Source of the DNA: Clostridia bacterium
GTDB taxonomy: Bacteria; Bacillota; Clostridia; Oscillospirales; CAG-272
Length of the DNA: 62,878 nucleotides
NCBI GenBank assembly: GCA_017935065.1
Contig: JAGBIF010000033.1
Span: 1-62,878, forward strand
Reading direction: 5' to 3'
Both the position numbers and the translations under genes were made by a program. This document shows, in pieces, positions 1-7,990 of this stretch (position 1 is the stretch's first letter; each line of letters opens with the position of its first letter). The notes below the pieces were generated by a model. It was not told the DNA's origin. It did no database searches and saw only the letters and a list, made by a program, of their open reading frames with translations.

Positions 1-43
1 GTCACGCTAGAGGTCGTGGGTTCGAGCCCCATCCGAGTCGCCA
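1..43 (+). tRNA. tRNA-Asp (GTC), 3' part only
   Basis: The window starts inside this gene, apparently on the anticodon GTC itself, followed by AC and the 3' anticodon stem. The T arm (GTGGG, loop TTCGAGC, CCCAT), acceptor 3' strand CCGAGTC, discriminator G and encoded CCA (41-43) are all present. G as discriminator fits tRNA-Asp. The 5' half lies outside the window, so identity rests on the loop pattern and discriminator. Confidence 0.85.
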
Positions 44-53
44 TTCCCTATTC

Positions 54-129
54 GCCTCTGTAGCTCAGTTGGTAGAGCGGAGGACTGAATATCCTCGTGG
101 CGGTGGTTCGATTCCGACCGGAGGCACCA
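54..129 (+). tRNA. tRNA-Phe (GAA)
   Basis: This is a full cloverleaf. Acceptor GCCTCTG pairs with CGGAGGC, the anticodon stem is GAGGA/TCCTC around loop CTGAATA (anticodon GAA), and the discriminator is A with encoded CCA (127-129). It lies 10 bases after tRNA-Asp and is probably part of the same transcript. Confidence 0.95.
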
Positions 130-135
130 TATAAT

Positions 136-211
136 GCGGATTTAGCTCATTTGGTAGAGCGCAACCTTGCCAAGGTTGAGGTGGCGGGTTCGAGCCCCGT
201 AATCCGCTCCA
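136..211 (+). tRNA. tRNA-Gly (GCC)
   Basis: Acceptor GCGGATT pairs with AATCCGC. The anticodon stem CAACC/GGTTG holds loop TTGCCAA (anticodon GCC). The discriminator is T (usual for Gly) and CCA is encoded (209-211). Its last 19 bases also form the left arm of a long inverted repeat with the downstream terminator (193-268), which is unusual. Confidence 0.95.
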
Positions 212-268
212 AAAAAGAAGGACCGTCCTTGAGACGGTCTTTCTTTTTTGGAGCGGTACAACGGGGCT
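193..268 (+). terminator. terminator of the tRNA cluster inside a long inverted repeat that includes the tRNA-Gly 3' end
   Basis: The core hairpin is GGACCGTC/GACGGTCT with A-rich and T-rich flanks, a normal intrinsic terminator. Complementarity continues outward: bases 193-211 (T-stem and acceptor 3' strand of tRNA-Gly) match the reverse complement of 250-268, with one small internal loop. The arms are about 35 bases each (193-227 and 233-268). Confidence 0.8.
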
Positions 269-616
269 ACTTTAAAAATGCGTAAGCCTTTTTAAAGTAA
301 GACCCAGCATTTGCTGTGCAAATGCGGACAATTCACTTGTGAATTGCTAGTAATTTTTTTAAAATTACGACCGATTGACTTTGTCAATCGCTTTAATCTA
401 ACGCGCTCCGACAGACCTTGTGTCTGTTCTTCTTTTTTGGAGCGGTGTAAACGGGGCTATCTTCGCTTTGCGAAGGTAGCCCCAGTAATTGCATAGCAAA
501 TGCGGACAATTCACTTGTGAATTGCTAGTAATTTTTTTAAAATTACGACCGATTGACTTTGTCAATCGCTTTAATCCAACGCCCCGAACAGACCTTGTGT
601 CTGTTCTTCTTTTTTT
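243..616 (+). repeat. two tandem copies of a ~185-base palindrome-rich unit
   Basis: Copy 1 runs from about 243 to 427 and copy 2 from about 432 to 616. Each begins with a T-run plus GGAGCGG...ACGGGGCT, which is antisense to the tRNA-Gly 3' end. Then come a variable hairpin, a TTTGC/GCAAA hairpin, an AATTCAC/GTGAATT hairpin, an AT-rich palindrome, CGATTGA/TCAATCG, and CAGACC...GTCTG followed by another T-run. Bases from about 325 to 398 and 503 to 576 are nearly identical. No protein of credible length is encoded. Confidence 0.75.
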
Positions 617-802
617 ATTTAAAGTTATGAGGCTCGCTTTCGCTCACCGTTATGAGCTTGCATAGCAAACGTTATGATATGATTGCCCTGCTGACTTACA
701 GCTTGCCAAAGCCAATCATAACGATACGAAGTATCTTATAACTCATAATCTGCCCGAGGGGCAATCATAGCTGTAGCGTAAAGCTCGTTTAAGAGCTTCG
801 CG
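617..802. other. non-coding stretch with further short palindromes
   Basis: It continues the palindrome-rich character of 243-616 without obvious tandem copies, for example GCTCGCTTTCGCTCAC and the TTATGA/TCATAA words around 640-745. No ORF with an SD signal was seen. The right end holds the terminator hairpin of the leftward regulator. Confidence 0.5.
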
Positions 803-806
803 CTAC
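773..806 (-). terminator. hairpin overlapping the stop codon of the leftward AraC gene
   Basis: GTAGCG-T-AAGCTC pairs with GAGCTT-CG-CGCTAC around a 6-base loop. It covers the TAG stop (803-805 on the complement). There is no clean T-run on the minus side, so termination strength is uncertain. Confidence 0.5.
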
Positions 807-1567
807 ACCCCAGCCGAAGTTTGTATTCTTTTCCGCCACTCGCTGGGGGATGTGCGTTCTTCCTTCAGGAAGCATTTATAGAAATAGGGGTAGTCGGAAA
901 AACCGCACTCGGCGGCAATTTCCGAGAGCGAGCGCGAGGTCGTTTCAAGAAGGTATTTCGCAAGACTTATGCGCTCGGCATTGATATACTGAAAGGGTGT
1001 TTTGCCAAGCTCTTTTTTGAAAATTCTGATAACATAGTTCTTACTGTAATGAAGCTCTTGGCATAGCTCGTCAAGCGAGGACACGGTCTTAATATTTTTT
1101 CTGATATAGTCCTGTGCCTTTGTCAGTGGCTCTGACAGGGTGCGCTTTGTTCTTAAGGAAAGAAGAAGCTTTAAAAACAGATACTCGCGTTCAATATATG
1201 CGCTGTCGTTGTGAGATACCTCGTCAAGCATTGTCATAATACCCATAAGACGCTCTGTGTCAAAGTCGCCCGACAGAGGCAGAGAGCCCTCTGTGTCGGT
1301 GATATCCGCATCAAAATGCACATACAGATATTTCGGCTTGTCACTTGGAACCTTGCCCTCGTGGTAGGTGTTTTTCCTTTGGATATAATACCTGCCCGCG
1401 CCGACCTCAACATCCCTGCCGTCCTCTGAAAAGCGAAGAATGCCGTCAAAAACCATAAGCAGGACATTCTCCCGACAAAACCTATTTACATGCCTCTCGC
1501 CCCTGTCAAAATAGCGCATTGACGCGTGCCTTATCACGATATTGCCGTTAAGATTGATACCGTACAT
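803..1567 (-). CDS. AraC-family transcriptional regulator
   Basis: This is a 254-residue DNA-binding regulator. The N-terminal part is a cupin-like sensor (a GAGRYYIQRKNTYHEG stretch). The C-terminal ~100 residues hold two helix-turn-helix motifs typical of AraC/XylS: SSLDELCQELHYSKNYVIRIFK, split at its centre, and LSEIAAECGFSDYPYFYKCF. The longer reading frame opens at 1645, but I place the start at 1567. That ATG has AGAGG seven bases upstream and the consensus promoter at 1596-1624 lies inside the longer version. The gene is divergent from the GH127 gene at 1732, so it probably senses a plant-derived sugar and controls that enzyme. The ligand is unknown. Confidence 0.88.
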   Translation of the reverse strand: MYGINLNGNIVIRHASMRYFDRGERHVNRFCRENVLLMVFDGILRFSEDGRDVEVGAGRYYIQRKNTYHEGKVPSDKPKYLYVHFDADITDTEGSLPLSGDFDTERLMGIMTMLDEVSHNDSAYIEREYLFLKLLLSLRTKRTLSEPLTKAQDYIRKNIKTVSSLDELCQELHYSKNYVIRIFKKELGKTPFQYINAERISLAKYLLETTSRSLSEIAAECGFSDYPYFYKCFLKEERTSPSEWRKRIQTSAGV

Positions 1568-1595
1568 AAATAAACCTCTCATATAGCTTGAGGCT

Positions 1596-1624
1596 ATTAT
1601 AGCACCTTTGTGTGATATTGTCAA
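1596..1624 (-). promoter_or_regulatory. sigma-A promoter for the AraC gene
   Basis: On the minus strand: TTGACA (1619-1624), 17-base spacer ending in TGC, TATAAT (1596-1601). It decides the start codon of the regulator. Confidence 0.85.
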
Positions 1625-1731
1625 TGTAATATGCGTTTTTGTCAATTTTACGGCGAGCTTTGGTATGATAAAATATATGTAGAGATTAAAATCATTCAGG
1701 ATTTTAAATATACTTTTGCGAGGTATGTGCT

Positions 1732-3543
1732 ATGCGTAAATGGGATTTTTATACCGCGAAGGAAATAAAGCCGTCGGGGTGGCTGAAAAGACAGCTTCGC
1801 CTTCAGGCAGAGGGGCTTTCGGGTAACCTTGATAAGGTCTGGCGTGACGTCAGGGACAGCAGATGGATAGGCGGAGATGCCGAGGGCTGGGAGCGAGTGC
1901 CCTATTGGCTTGACGGCTTTATTCCTCTTGCATATCTTCTCTCGGATGAGGATATGATTTCAAGGGCGAAAAAATACATAGATGCAATTCTTTCCTTCCA
2001 GCGTGCTGACGGCTGGATTTGCCCTTGTGATGACAAGGATATCCCTACCTACGATACCTGGGCGGTACAGCTTATCAGCAAGGTGCTTGTCGTTTACTAC
2101 GAATGCTCGGCAGATGAGCGAATTCCCGATGTGGTATACCGAGTAATGAAGAATTACTATACGCTATTGAAGAGTGGCACGGTAAAGCTTTTCAGGTGGG
2201 GGGAATACCGCTGGTACGAGACCTTTATCGCGATTAATTTCCTGAAGGGGCGCTATACCGACGCATGGCTTGGCGAGCTTGCCGAGATGCTCTATGCTGA
2301 GGGAAAGGACTATACGACGCTATTAGATAAGTGGAAGAAGCCCTTTAACAAATGGACGCTTGATACGCATATTGTAAATATCGTTATGGCGCTTAAGGCA
2401 GAGGCAGTCTGCTGTGATGCGCTCGGTAAGGAATACAGTGGCGAGGCAGACCGCCTTTACGAGGTTCTCTCGCGCTACAACGGCACCGCGGTAGGGCTGT
2501 TTACAGGCGACGAGTGCCTTTCGGGACTGAGCCCGATACAGGGCACCGAGCTTTGCTCGGTGGTAGAGCAGATGTACTCCTACGAGCAGATTTTTGCCTA
2601 TACGGGCGAGGGAAAATGGGCGGAGCGCCTCGAGATGCTCGCCTTCAACGCGCTTGTCGCGGGTATCAGCGACGATATGTGGACGCACCAGTACGATCAG
2701 ATGTCTAACCAGATAGCCTGCCGCAGACTTCCAGGAAAGCCCATCTTCCGCACCAATAGCGGTGAGGCGCACCTTTTCGGGCTTGAGCCGCACTTTGGCT
2801 GCTGCACCGCGAACTTTAATCAGGGCTGGCCAAAGCTTGCGCTCTCGGCATTTATGCACAGGGGTGACAGGGTGCTTTCGGCAATTCCGATCCCCTCGGT
2901 GCTTGACGCTGACGGCATAAGGATTACGCTCGATACCGAGTACCCCTTCAAAAATGGCTTTGTGTATAACGCAAGAGCCGACCGCGATATATCGCTCACG
3001 GTAAGAATTCCGTCCTTTGCGAGGGACCTTACGGTAAACGGTGTTCCCACCGTGAAGAGTGAGGAAATTACCTTCAATATTTTAAAGGACACCGATACCC
3101 GTGTCGAGATTTCCTATGATATAGAGCCTATGCTTGTTGACAGACCGCACGATTTGAAGTGCGTAAGATGTGGCTCGCTCGTCTTTTCGCTTCCTATTGA
3201 GTACGAGGCGGTGTCTCATGAGTATGAAAAGGACGGCGTTTTGCGCAAGGCGCCCTACTGTGACTACGAGTATATACCTAAATCCGACTTCGGCTATGCC
3301 TATTCGTCACCCTTTTTCAAGGTCGAGCGCGGTGATGTGTCCGACATTCCGTTTTGCTCAAAAAATCCGCCCGTGACGGTGCTGTGTGAGGTTAAGAAAA
3401 TAGCTTGGGGCTATGAGGAGGGCTATGACAGCATATGTGCAAAGGTCCCTGCCTCGCGTGAGCCTATTTCTGAGGCAATGACCGTCAGGCTCTATCCCTA
3501 CGGCTCGGCAAAGCTCAGAATGACCGAGCTTCCGCTTGTGTAA
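1732..3543 (+). CDS. GH127-type (DUF1680) glycoside hydrolase, putative beta-L-arabinofuranosidase
   Basis: This 603-residue protein has no signal peptide, so it is likely cytosolic. It has the GH127 layout: an N-terminal alpha/alpha barrel with many Trp/Tyr (WDFYTAKEIKPSGWLKRQL) and C-terminal beta domains. The family's zinc-thiolate active site is visible as E273-x-C275 (TELC) and the Cys pair C357-C358 (FGCCTANFNQG), which correspond to Glu338/Cys340 and Cys417/Cys418 of HypBA1. The loop carrying the other family Glu is shorter than in HypBA1 (E261 is 12, not 16, residues before E273), so substrate may differ. GAGG lies eight bases before ATG. A divergent AraC gene suggests sugar-induced expression. 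Confidence 0.85.
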   Translation: MRKWDFYTAKEIKPSGWLKRQLRLQAEGLSGNLDKVWRDVRDSRWIGGDAEGWERVPYWLDGFIPLAYLLSDEDMISRAKKYIDAILSFQRADGWICPCDDKDIPTYDTWAVQLISKVLVVYYECSADERIPDVVYRVMKNYYTLLKSGTVKLFRWGEYRWYETFIAINFLKGRYTDAWLGELAEMLYAEGKDYTTLLDKWKKPFNKWTLDTHIVNIVMALKAEAVCCDALGKEYSGEADRLYEVLSRYNGTAVGLFTGDECLSGLSPIQGTELCSVVEQMYSYEQIFAYTGEGKWAERLEMLAFNALVAGISDDMWTHQYDQMSNQIACRRLPGKPIFRTNSGEAHLFGLEPHFGCCTANFNQGWPKLALSAFMHRGDRVLSAIPIPSVLDADGIRITLDTEYPFKNGFVYNARADRDISLTVRIPSFARDLTVNGVPTVKSEEITFNILKDTDTRVEISYDIEPMLVDRPHDLKCVRCGSLVFSLPIEYEAVSHEYEKDGVLRKAPYCDYEYIPKSDFGYAYSSPFFKVERGDVSDIPFCSKNPPVTVLCEVKKIAWGYEEGYDSICAKVPASREPISEAMTVRLYPYGSAKLRMTELPLV

Positions 3544-3553
3544 TAAAAATAGG

Positions 3554-3598
3554 AAAACACCTATGATACGGCTTTGTCCGTAATCATAGGTGTTTTTT
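3554..3598. terminator. bidirectional intrinsic terminator
   Basis: AACACCTATGAT pairs with ATCATAGGTGTT, with an ACGG/CCGT inner extension, A-run on the left and T6 on the right. It sits between the convergent GH127 and second AraC genes. Confidence 0.85.
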
Positions 3599-3642
3599 GC
3601 TTCGCGGTGATATTCGTTCTTCGCATTTTGGCGCGGTACGGC

Positions 3643-4485
3643 TTACTTGCCCCCCCGCTTGCCCTTGCGGAATTCAAGCGGGGTACAGCCGCGCTCTTTT
3701 TTGAAGAGGTGGATAAGTCCTACCGTATCAGAGTATCCGACCCGCCTAGATATTTCATTTACCGAAAGGGTGGTTGTGAGAAGCAGGTTTTCGGCGCGCT
3801 CTAAGCGCCTTTCTATAATATATCTGCTTATCGTTTTTCCTGTGTGACGCTTGAATTCGCGTTCAAGATGTGTGGGGGTGAAGCCAAGCTCGGCAGCGAT
3901 TTCCTTAATGCTTAAGGTATTGCTCACTATTTTAGTGTACACTCGGTGTACAAGAGGCGGCATGCTGACCTCGCCTCTCGCATTAGCCTCAAGCAGGTCG
4001 GTAAGCAGACAGGAAAGCTGTTTTGATATCTCAAAGAATTTAACCTCGGGTGTGACGAGGGGCTTCAGGGTTTCGTAGAGAGCTGTTATCCTTTCGCCCC
4101 CCACCGAAAGCAGTATGTTCTGTCCATTATTGGTCGCGTGGCGGAATATGCTCTTTATCTGCGCGCCGTTTGCGTTGAAGCTGAAAAATTCAAAGTCGTC
4201 ACACAGCGGAAAGAGAATATTATGCACGCCAAGATAGGCGAATGTCAGAGTGCCCTCTGTCAGGGTGTAGTCCTTTCCGTCATAAATAAATCTCGCGCTG
4301 CCTCTGCTTGTGTAGAGTATCATATAGGAATCGGTCTCAACTCGCTCGATGTAATAAGAGCGCTTGGGATATTCGTGCGCAAGGCTGGTCAGGTAGAATA
4401 TCGCATCATCCTGCTGTGGCTTTGGAAGAAAGTAGAAGGACTCTGATGTCTCGTTTAAGTCTATTCGGTATACGCTTTTTTTCAT
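3643..4485 (-). CDS. AraC-family transcriptional regulator
   Basis: The protein has 280 residues. The N-terminal half is a cupin-like sensing domain (SARFIYDGKDYTLTEGTL). The C-terminal HTH pair contains IKEIAAELGFTPTHLEREFK and VNEISRRVGYSDTVGLIHLF, followed by a PLEF motif as in many AraC/XylS proteins. GAGGG lies five bases before the ATG. The gene is divergent from the SGNH lipoprotein gene at 4625 and probably controls it. It is only distantly similar to the AraC protein at 803-1567; the pairing of each regulator with a divergent enzyme gene looks like two independent sugar-response units. Confidence 0.9.
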   Translation of the reverse strand: MKKSVYRIDLNETSESFYFLPKPQQDDAIFYLTSLAHEYPKRSYYIERVETDSYMILYTSRGSARFIYDGKDYTLTEGTLTFAYLGVHNILFPLCDDFEFFSFNANGAQIKSIFRHATNNGQNILLSVGGERITALYETLKPLVTPEVKFFEISKQLSCLLTDLLEANARGEVSMPPLVHRVYTKIVSNTLSIKEIAAELGFTPTHLEREFKRHTGKTISRYIIERRLERAENLLLTTTLSVNEISRRVGYSDTVGLIHLFKKERGCTPLEFRKGKRGGK

Positions 4486-4534
4486 TTTTCCCTCAATATG
4501 TTCGATTTGTATAATTATAAGTCACAAAAGTATA

Positions 4535-4563
4535 TTGTTTTACCTGTCTGTACGTAGTATAAT
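4535..4563 (+). promoter_or_regulatory. promoter for the SGNH lipoprotein gene
   Basis: TTGTTT (4535-4540), 17-base spacer, TATAAT (4558-4563), about 62 bases before the start codon and in the divergent space shared with the AraC gene. Confidence 0.7.
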
Positions 4564-4624
4564 ACTATCAGATGGATTTGTCAAGCACCAAAAAACAAGA
4601 TGGATTTGACAGGAGGGATTTGAT

Positions 4625-6895
4625 ATGAAAAAAATTCTTTTGCTTATTCTTTTAATGCTTCTTTCGGTATCAATGCTTCTGACCTCGTGTAATCTTAATG
4701 AGGATGATGAGGATGAAAAGGATCCGCCGAATACGGATACTGATACGGATACCGATACGGACACCGATAAGACCGTTATCACAATGCCTTATACCTTCGG
4801 GGATATTACTCTTACTGTCGGTGAGAGTATTCCTCTGCCAAGGGTACTTAAGGACGGCAGTGTCAACCGCACGCTTACCTATACCGTAAGCGGAAGTCAG
4901 GCCACGGTTGGGGGCTATGTGCTTACCGCAAGGGCAGAGTGCGCGGCGGGTGTTACTGTATCGGTAAGCTGTGAGGGCTATTCGGCAGCCTTTGCGCTCA
5001 GGATAAATGCGGCACCCGACGGTGACACATCACAGCCACAGACACCTGTGCGTGAGAGCTTCGGTAAGTACAGTCAGGGCACGCTCGGCGTTGAGGGTGG
5101 CTATGTATATGATGAGAGCAAGTCGGCATATGTGACTAAAGCAGGCACCAACGGTGATAGCGCCTTTATACTCAAGGCAGGTACACCTCTTATGGTGGAC
5201 TACTTCTTCAATGCCAATGTAACCGTTCCCGATATGAAGGAGGGCGGAGCCTTCTACCTTTCCTGCAAGAAGGGAAACAGCACCGTGATCCGATTCGGTA
5301 TTGAGGCGACATCGACGAGCAGCTTCAAGATTATTTCCGACTACTGTCAGGGAAGCACCGCCATAAGAGGCAGAATTACTCATAAGACGGTTTCGGGCTA
5401 TACAGGTGCGCCGATAAAGCTCGGTGTCGTAGCGTACGGCAACTCGGTTGTGATGCTCTATCAGGGGAAGCTTATATATAAGCGCACGCTCTCGGGTATT
5501 GGCGATTCCGAGCTTGTAGTCTCGGGTGGCGGCAATATGGTAGCGCAGATAGCGGGTATACAGTACGAGGACGACAGCGCAAGGACCGAAACTCTCTACA
5601 ATATGGCGCTCGGTGAGTACAGAGATGCACTCTTCACCTCGTCGCAGTTCCCCGAAAAGATTACCGAGGATAGGGCAGCGGGCACTGTTACTCTGTCAAA
5701 TAAGGCATCAAACACCGATTCCCCTGCGATATACCCCGCAACGGGCGGAAATCAAATATCCGCGCCCGCCTTCGCAATAAAGGGTACGGTGAGAATTGTG
5801 ATCGCCGATGGCAAGTCGGGACATTTCAATTTCGCAACGATAGCCGACTCCGACAATTCCGCGAATATTATAGTTAACCGAAATCTTACCGGCTCAAACG
5901 GTGTGTGGCGAAATATTAAGCTTGACGGCACCCGCGCCCCCGCATCGGGCAACGAGCATATTTCCGAGACACTTACCGTAGGTACCGATTGGACGGCAGA
6001 ATTTGCCTACACCTTCTATAAGGGCGAGCTTTGCCTCTATATAAAGGAAAAAGGTGAGAGCTGGGAGCTTGTATCAAGATGTAAGACCGATTGGGCAAGC
6101 GCATACCCGAAGCTGATTGCAAAGCAGTATGTCGATGCGACCTTCTCAAATCTCACTATGACAATGAATGAAAGCGAAGTAGTCGACATAATAAATGAGG
6201 TCGACCTGACGAAAGGAAAGGATACTATGAAGATACTGTTTATAGGAAATAGCGCTACCTCTGTTAACGATGTACCTAATCTTCTCAAAAGACTTGCGGC
6301 AAGCGCGGGCAAGACTGTGACCGTCAAGGCGATTACCAAGGGCGGATACACTCTGGCACAGCATGCCGATGAGACCACCGACCACGGCAAGGGTGTCTAT
6401 GCCGAAATCGCGAAGGGCTACGATATAGTATTCCTGCAGGACAACGGCAACTGTATTTCCAGCACCGCAAATATCGATGCCAGCACCTCGGCGTGCAAGA
6501 AGCTCGCCTCTGCGATAAAGACCGCGGGCGGCAGGACCTACCTCTATGTGCGTCCGCCCTACGGCTACGAGAGTAGCGGAAGGACACCGTTCCAGCAGTG
6601 CGAGGGCTTCGATACACACTTCACAGATATAGCTCTTGAGGTGGGCGGAGTGTGCGCTTATGTAAACCGTGCGTTTGCATATGCTATCAAAAATCATGCA
6701 AGTCTCGCTCTATGGGGCTCGGACAATGCGCACACAAGCGAGCTTGGCGCATACCTTGTTGCAAGCGTTATGTTCACTACGATTTACGGCATCTCTGCGA
6801 CAGAGCTTGATAAGGATTCCTTATCCGCGACCGATGCCGCGCTTATTCAGTCAATCGCCGACAAGATAGCGCTTGCTGGCTATAATCCATTCTAA
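4625..6895 (+). CDS. secreted lipoprotein with C-terminal SGNH/DUF4886 hydrolase domain
   Basis: This 756-residue surface protein starts with a lipoprotein signal (hydrophobic stretch, lipobox LTSC at about 19-22). A short acidic linker follows, built of repeated Asp-Thr (encoded by six GATACG-like units near 4737-4768). The middle part (about 60-530) looks like two or more beta-sandwich modules, probably carbohydrate-binding or LamG-like. The last ~220 residues form an SGNH-type domain: KILFIGNSATSVNDV carries the GNS block I serine, FLQDNG is a block III-like segment, and SDNAHTSELG holds the catalytic-type D-x-x-H. This domain resembles DUF4886 proteins, often esterases on plant glycans. 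AGGAGG precedes the start. The substrate is not known. Confidence 0.82.
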   Translation: MKKILLLILLMLLSVSMLLTSCNLNEDDEDEKDPPNTDTDTDTDTDTDKTVITMPYTFGDITLTVGESIPLPRVLKDGSVNRTLTYTVSGSQATVGGYVLTARAECAAGVTVSVSCEGYSAAFALRINAAPDGDTSQPQTPVRESFGKYSQGTLGVEGGYVYDESKSAYVTKAGTNGDSAFILKAGTPLMVDYFFNANVTVPDMKEGGAFYLSCKKGNSTVIRFGIEATSTSSFKIISDYCQGSTAIRGRITHKTVSGYTGAPIKLGVVAYGNSVVMLYQGKLIYKRTLSGIGDSELVVSGGGNMVAQIAGIQYEDDSARTETLYNMALGEYRDALFTSSQFPEKITEDRAAGTVTLSNKASNTDSPAIYPATGGNQISAPAFAIKGTVRIVIADGKSGHFNFATIADSDNSANIIVNRNLTGSNGVWRNIKLDGTRAPASGNEHISETLTVGTDWTAEFAYTFYKGELCLYIKEKGESWELVSRCKTDWASAYPKLIAKQYVDATFSNLTMTMNESEVVDIINEVDLTKGKDTMKILFIGNSATSVNDVPNLLKRLAASAGKTVTVKAITKGGYTLAQHADETTDHGKGVYAEIAKGYDIVFLQDNGNCISSTANIDASTSACKKLASAIKTAGGRTYLYVRPPYGYESSGRTPFQQCEGFDTHFTDIALEVGGVCAYVNRAFAYAIKNHASLALWGSDNAHTSELGAYLVASVMFTTIYGISATELDKDSLSATDAALIQSIADKIALAGYNPF

Positions 6896-6920
6896 AAGCA
6901 TTTTCGTCTTGCAAAGAAAA

Positions 6921-6957
6921 AAGCGCGGTAGCCCGTAGGTGAGCTACCGCGCTTATC
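6921..6957. terminator. bidirectional intrinsic terminator
   Basis: AAGCGCGGTAGC pairs with GCTACCGCGCTT, A-rich left flank. It separates the convergent lipoprotein and mscL genes. Confidence 0.85.
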
Positions 6958-6977
6958 TCTTAGCGCTTTTAGGATAA

Positions 6978-7595
6978 TCAGTCCTTTTTAATCTCTGCCA
7001 AAATCATCTTGAGAAGGTCCTCGGTGGTGGGGTTGGCCTCGCGCTCAAGCCTTGCCTTTTCGGCAGCCTCTGCCTTTGCAGCCTCTTCCTTAGCCTTTGC
7101 CTCGTCTTCCTTCTTCTTCATATACGCCTTGACAGCATCCTCGTCGTGAAGCTTTATTCCGAGCTTCTTCATTTCCTTGCGGTCGGCCTTTGAGGGAATG
7201 CTCTTGAACATCTTCTTCTGGTCCTCGCGCACCTTGTTAACTATCTTGACGATAGAGAACAGCACGAAGGCGATAATGAAGAAGTTAAGCACCGCGTTGA
7301 TAAACGCGCCCCAATCTATGTAGATAGAGCTTGCGAGGTCTACTTCCTTGCCGATGACATTTCCCTCAGCATCAAGGACGTCCTTCTCGGCTCTTATAAG
7401 GAAGGTGAAAATTTCCTTAAGCGAGTCCTTGCCGAGAAGCATAGCCAAAAACCAGTTGATTATCGGCTTAAGAATGTTGTTGGAAAGACCGTTTACTATT
7501 GCGGTGAAGGCGCTACCTACGGTAACACCGACTGCCATATCAACGACGTTTCCGCGCGTTATGAACTTTTTGAATTCCTGAAAAAACTTTGTCAC
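6978..7595 (-). CDS. mscL: large-conductance mechanosensitive channel MscL
   Basis: Emergency osmotic-release channel of the cytoplasmic membrane, 205 residues. The N-terminus (FFQEFKKFITRGNVVDMAVG) and TM1 (GVTVGSAFTAIVNGL) are typical; TM2 is FINAVLNFFIIAFVLFSIV at about 95-113. The C-terminus is longer than the usual 130-150 residues: a charged, Ala/Lys/Glu-rich tail (about 150-190) that should form a coiled coil, then TTEDLLKMILAEI. The long tail also contains the usual cytoplasmic bundle. The start codon is GTG with AAGGAA seven bases upstream. Confidence 0.95.
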   Translation of the reverse strand: MTKFFQEFKKFITRGNVVDMAVGVTVGSAFTAIVNGLSNNILKPIINWFLAMLLGKDSLKEIFTFLIRAEKDVLDAEGNVIGKEVDLASSIYIDWGAFINAVLNFFIIAFVLFSIVKIVNKVREDQKKMFKSIPSKADRKEMKKLGIKLHDEDAVKAYMKKKEDEAKAKEEAAKAEAAEKARLEREANPTTEDLLKMILAEIKKD

Positions 7596-7635
7596 AGCAG
7601 TTTCCTTTCGTATATTTTATTTTTCGACATAAACG

Positions 7636-7665
7636 ATTATACCTTCAAAGTGGGTGATTTGTCAA
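7636..7665 (-). promoter_or_regulatory. promoter for mscL
   Basis: Minus strand TTGACA (7660-7665), 18-base spacer, TATAAT (7636-7641). Confidence 0.75.
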
Positions 7666-7830
7666 GGGGGGAGTGGAGAAATGAAATATTCTACAGCATT
7701 AAACCGACCTAATAACCGCTAAAGCTTCTTAAAGAAGTGGTGCGTCGCGCAAACGAATAATTATATTACAAAACCCATATAATGCTTTTGAGAGTGATTT
7801 TTTCATTTTTAAAAAATAAATAAAAAGGTA

Positions 7831-7859
7831 TTGACAAAGCCCCTTGCGTTTGCTATAAT
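7831..7859 (+). promoter_or_regulatory. promoter for tRNA-Cys
   Basis: TTGACA (7831-7836), 17-base spacer ending in TGC, TATAAT (7854-7859), 22 bases before the tRNA. Confidence 0.9.
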
Positions 7860-7880
7860 AGATAAGCGCAAAACGAATAC

Positions 7881-7954
7881 GGTGCCATAGCCAAGTGGTA
7901 AGGCAAAGGTCTGCAACACCTCTATCCCCAGTTCAAATCTGGGTGGCACCTCCA
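7881..7954 (+). tRNA. tRNA-Cys (GCA)
   Basis: Acceptor GGTGCCA pairs with TGGCACC; the anticodon loop CTGCAAC gives GCA; discriminator T and encoded CCA (7952-7954). It is a monocistronic gene with its own promoter and terminator. Confidence 0.95.
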
Positions 7955-7990
7955 AAAAATCCTGAAAACCCAGTTTTCAGGATTTTTTCA
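7955..7990 (+). terminator. terminator of tRNA-Cys
   Basis: AATCCTGAAAAC pairs with GTTTTCAGGATT around CCA, followed by a T6 run. It starts one base after the tRNA CCA end. Confidence 0.92.

Noticed and set aside
97-496. Two short rightward frames (62 and 61 codons) across the tRNA genes and the palindrome array
   Set aside because: They read through tRNA-Phe/Gly and through non-coding hairpins, with no SD and no protein-like composition.
243-616. CRISPR array
   Set aside because: There are only two long copies, no short regular repeats with unique spacers, and no cas gene.
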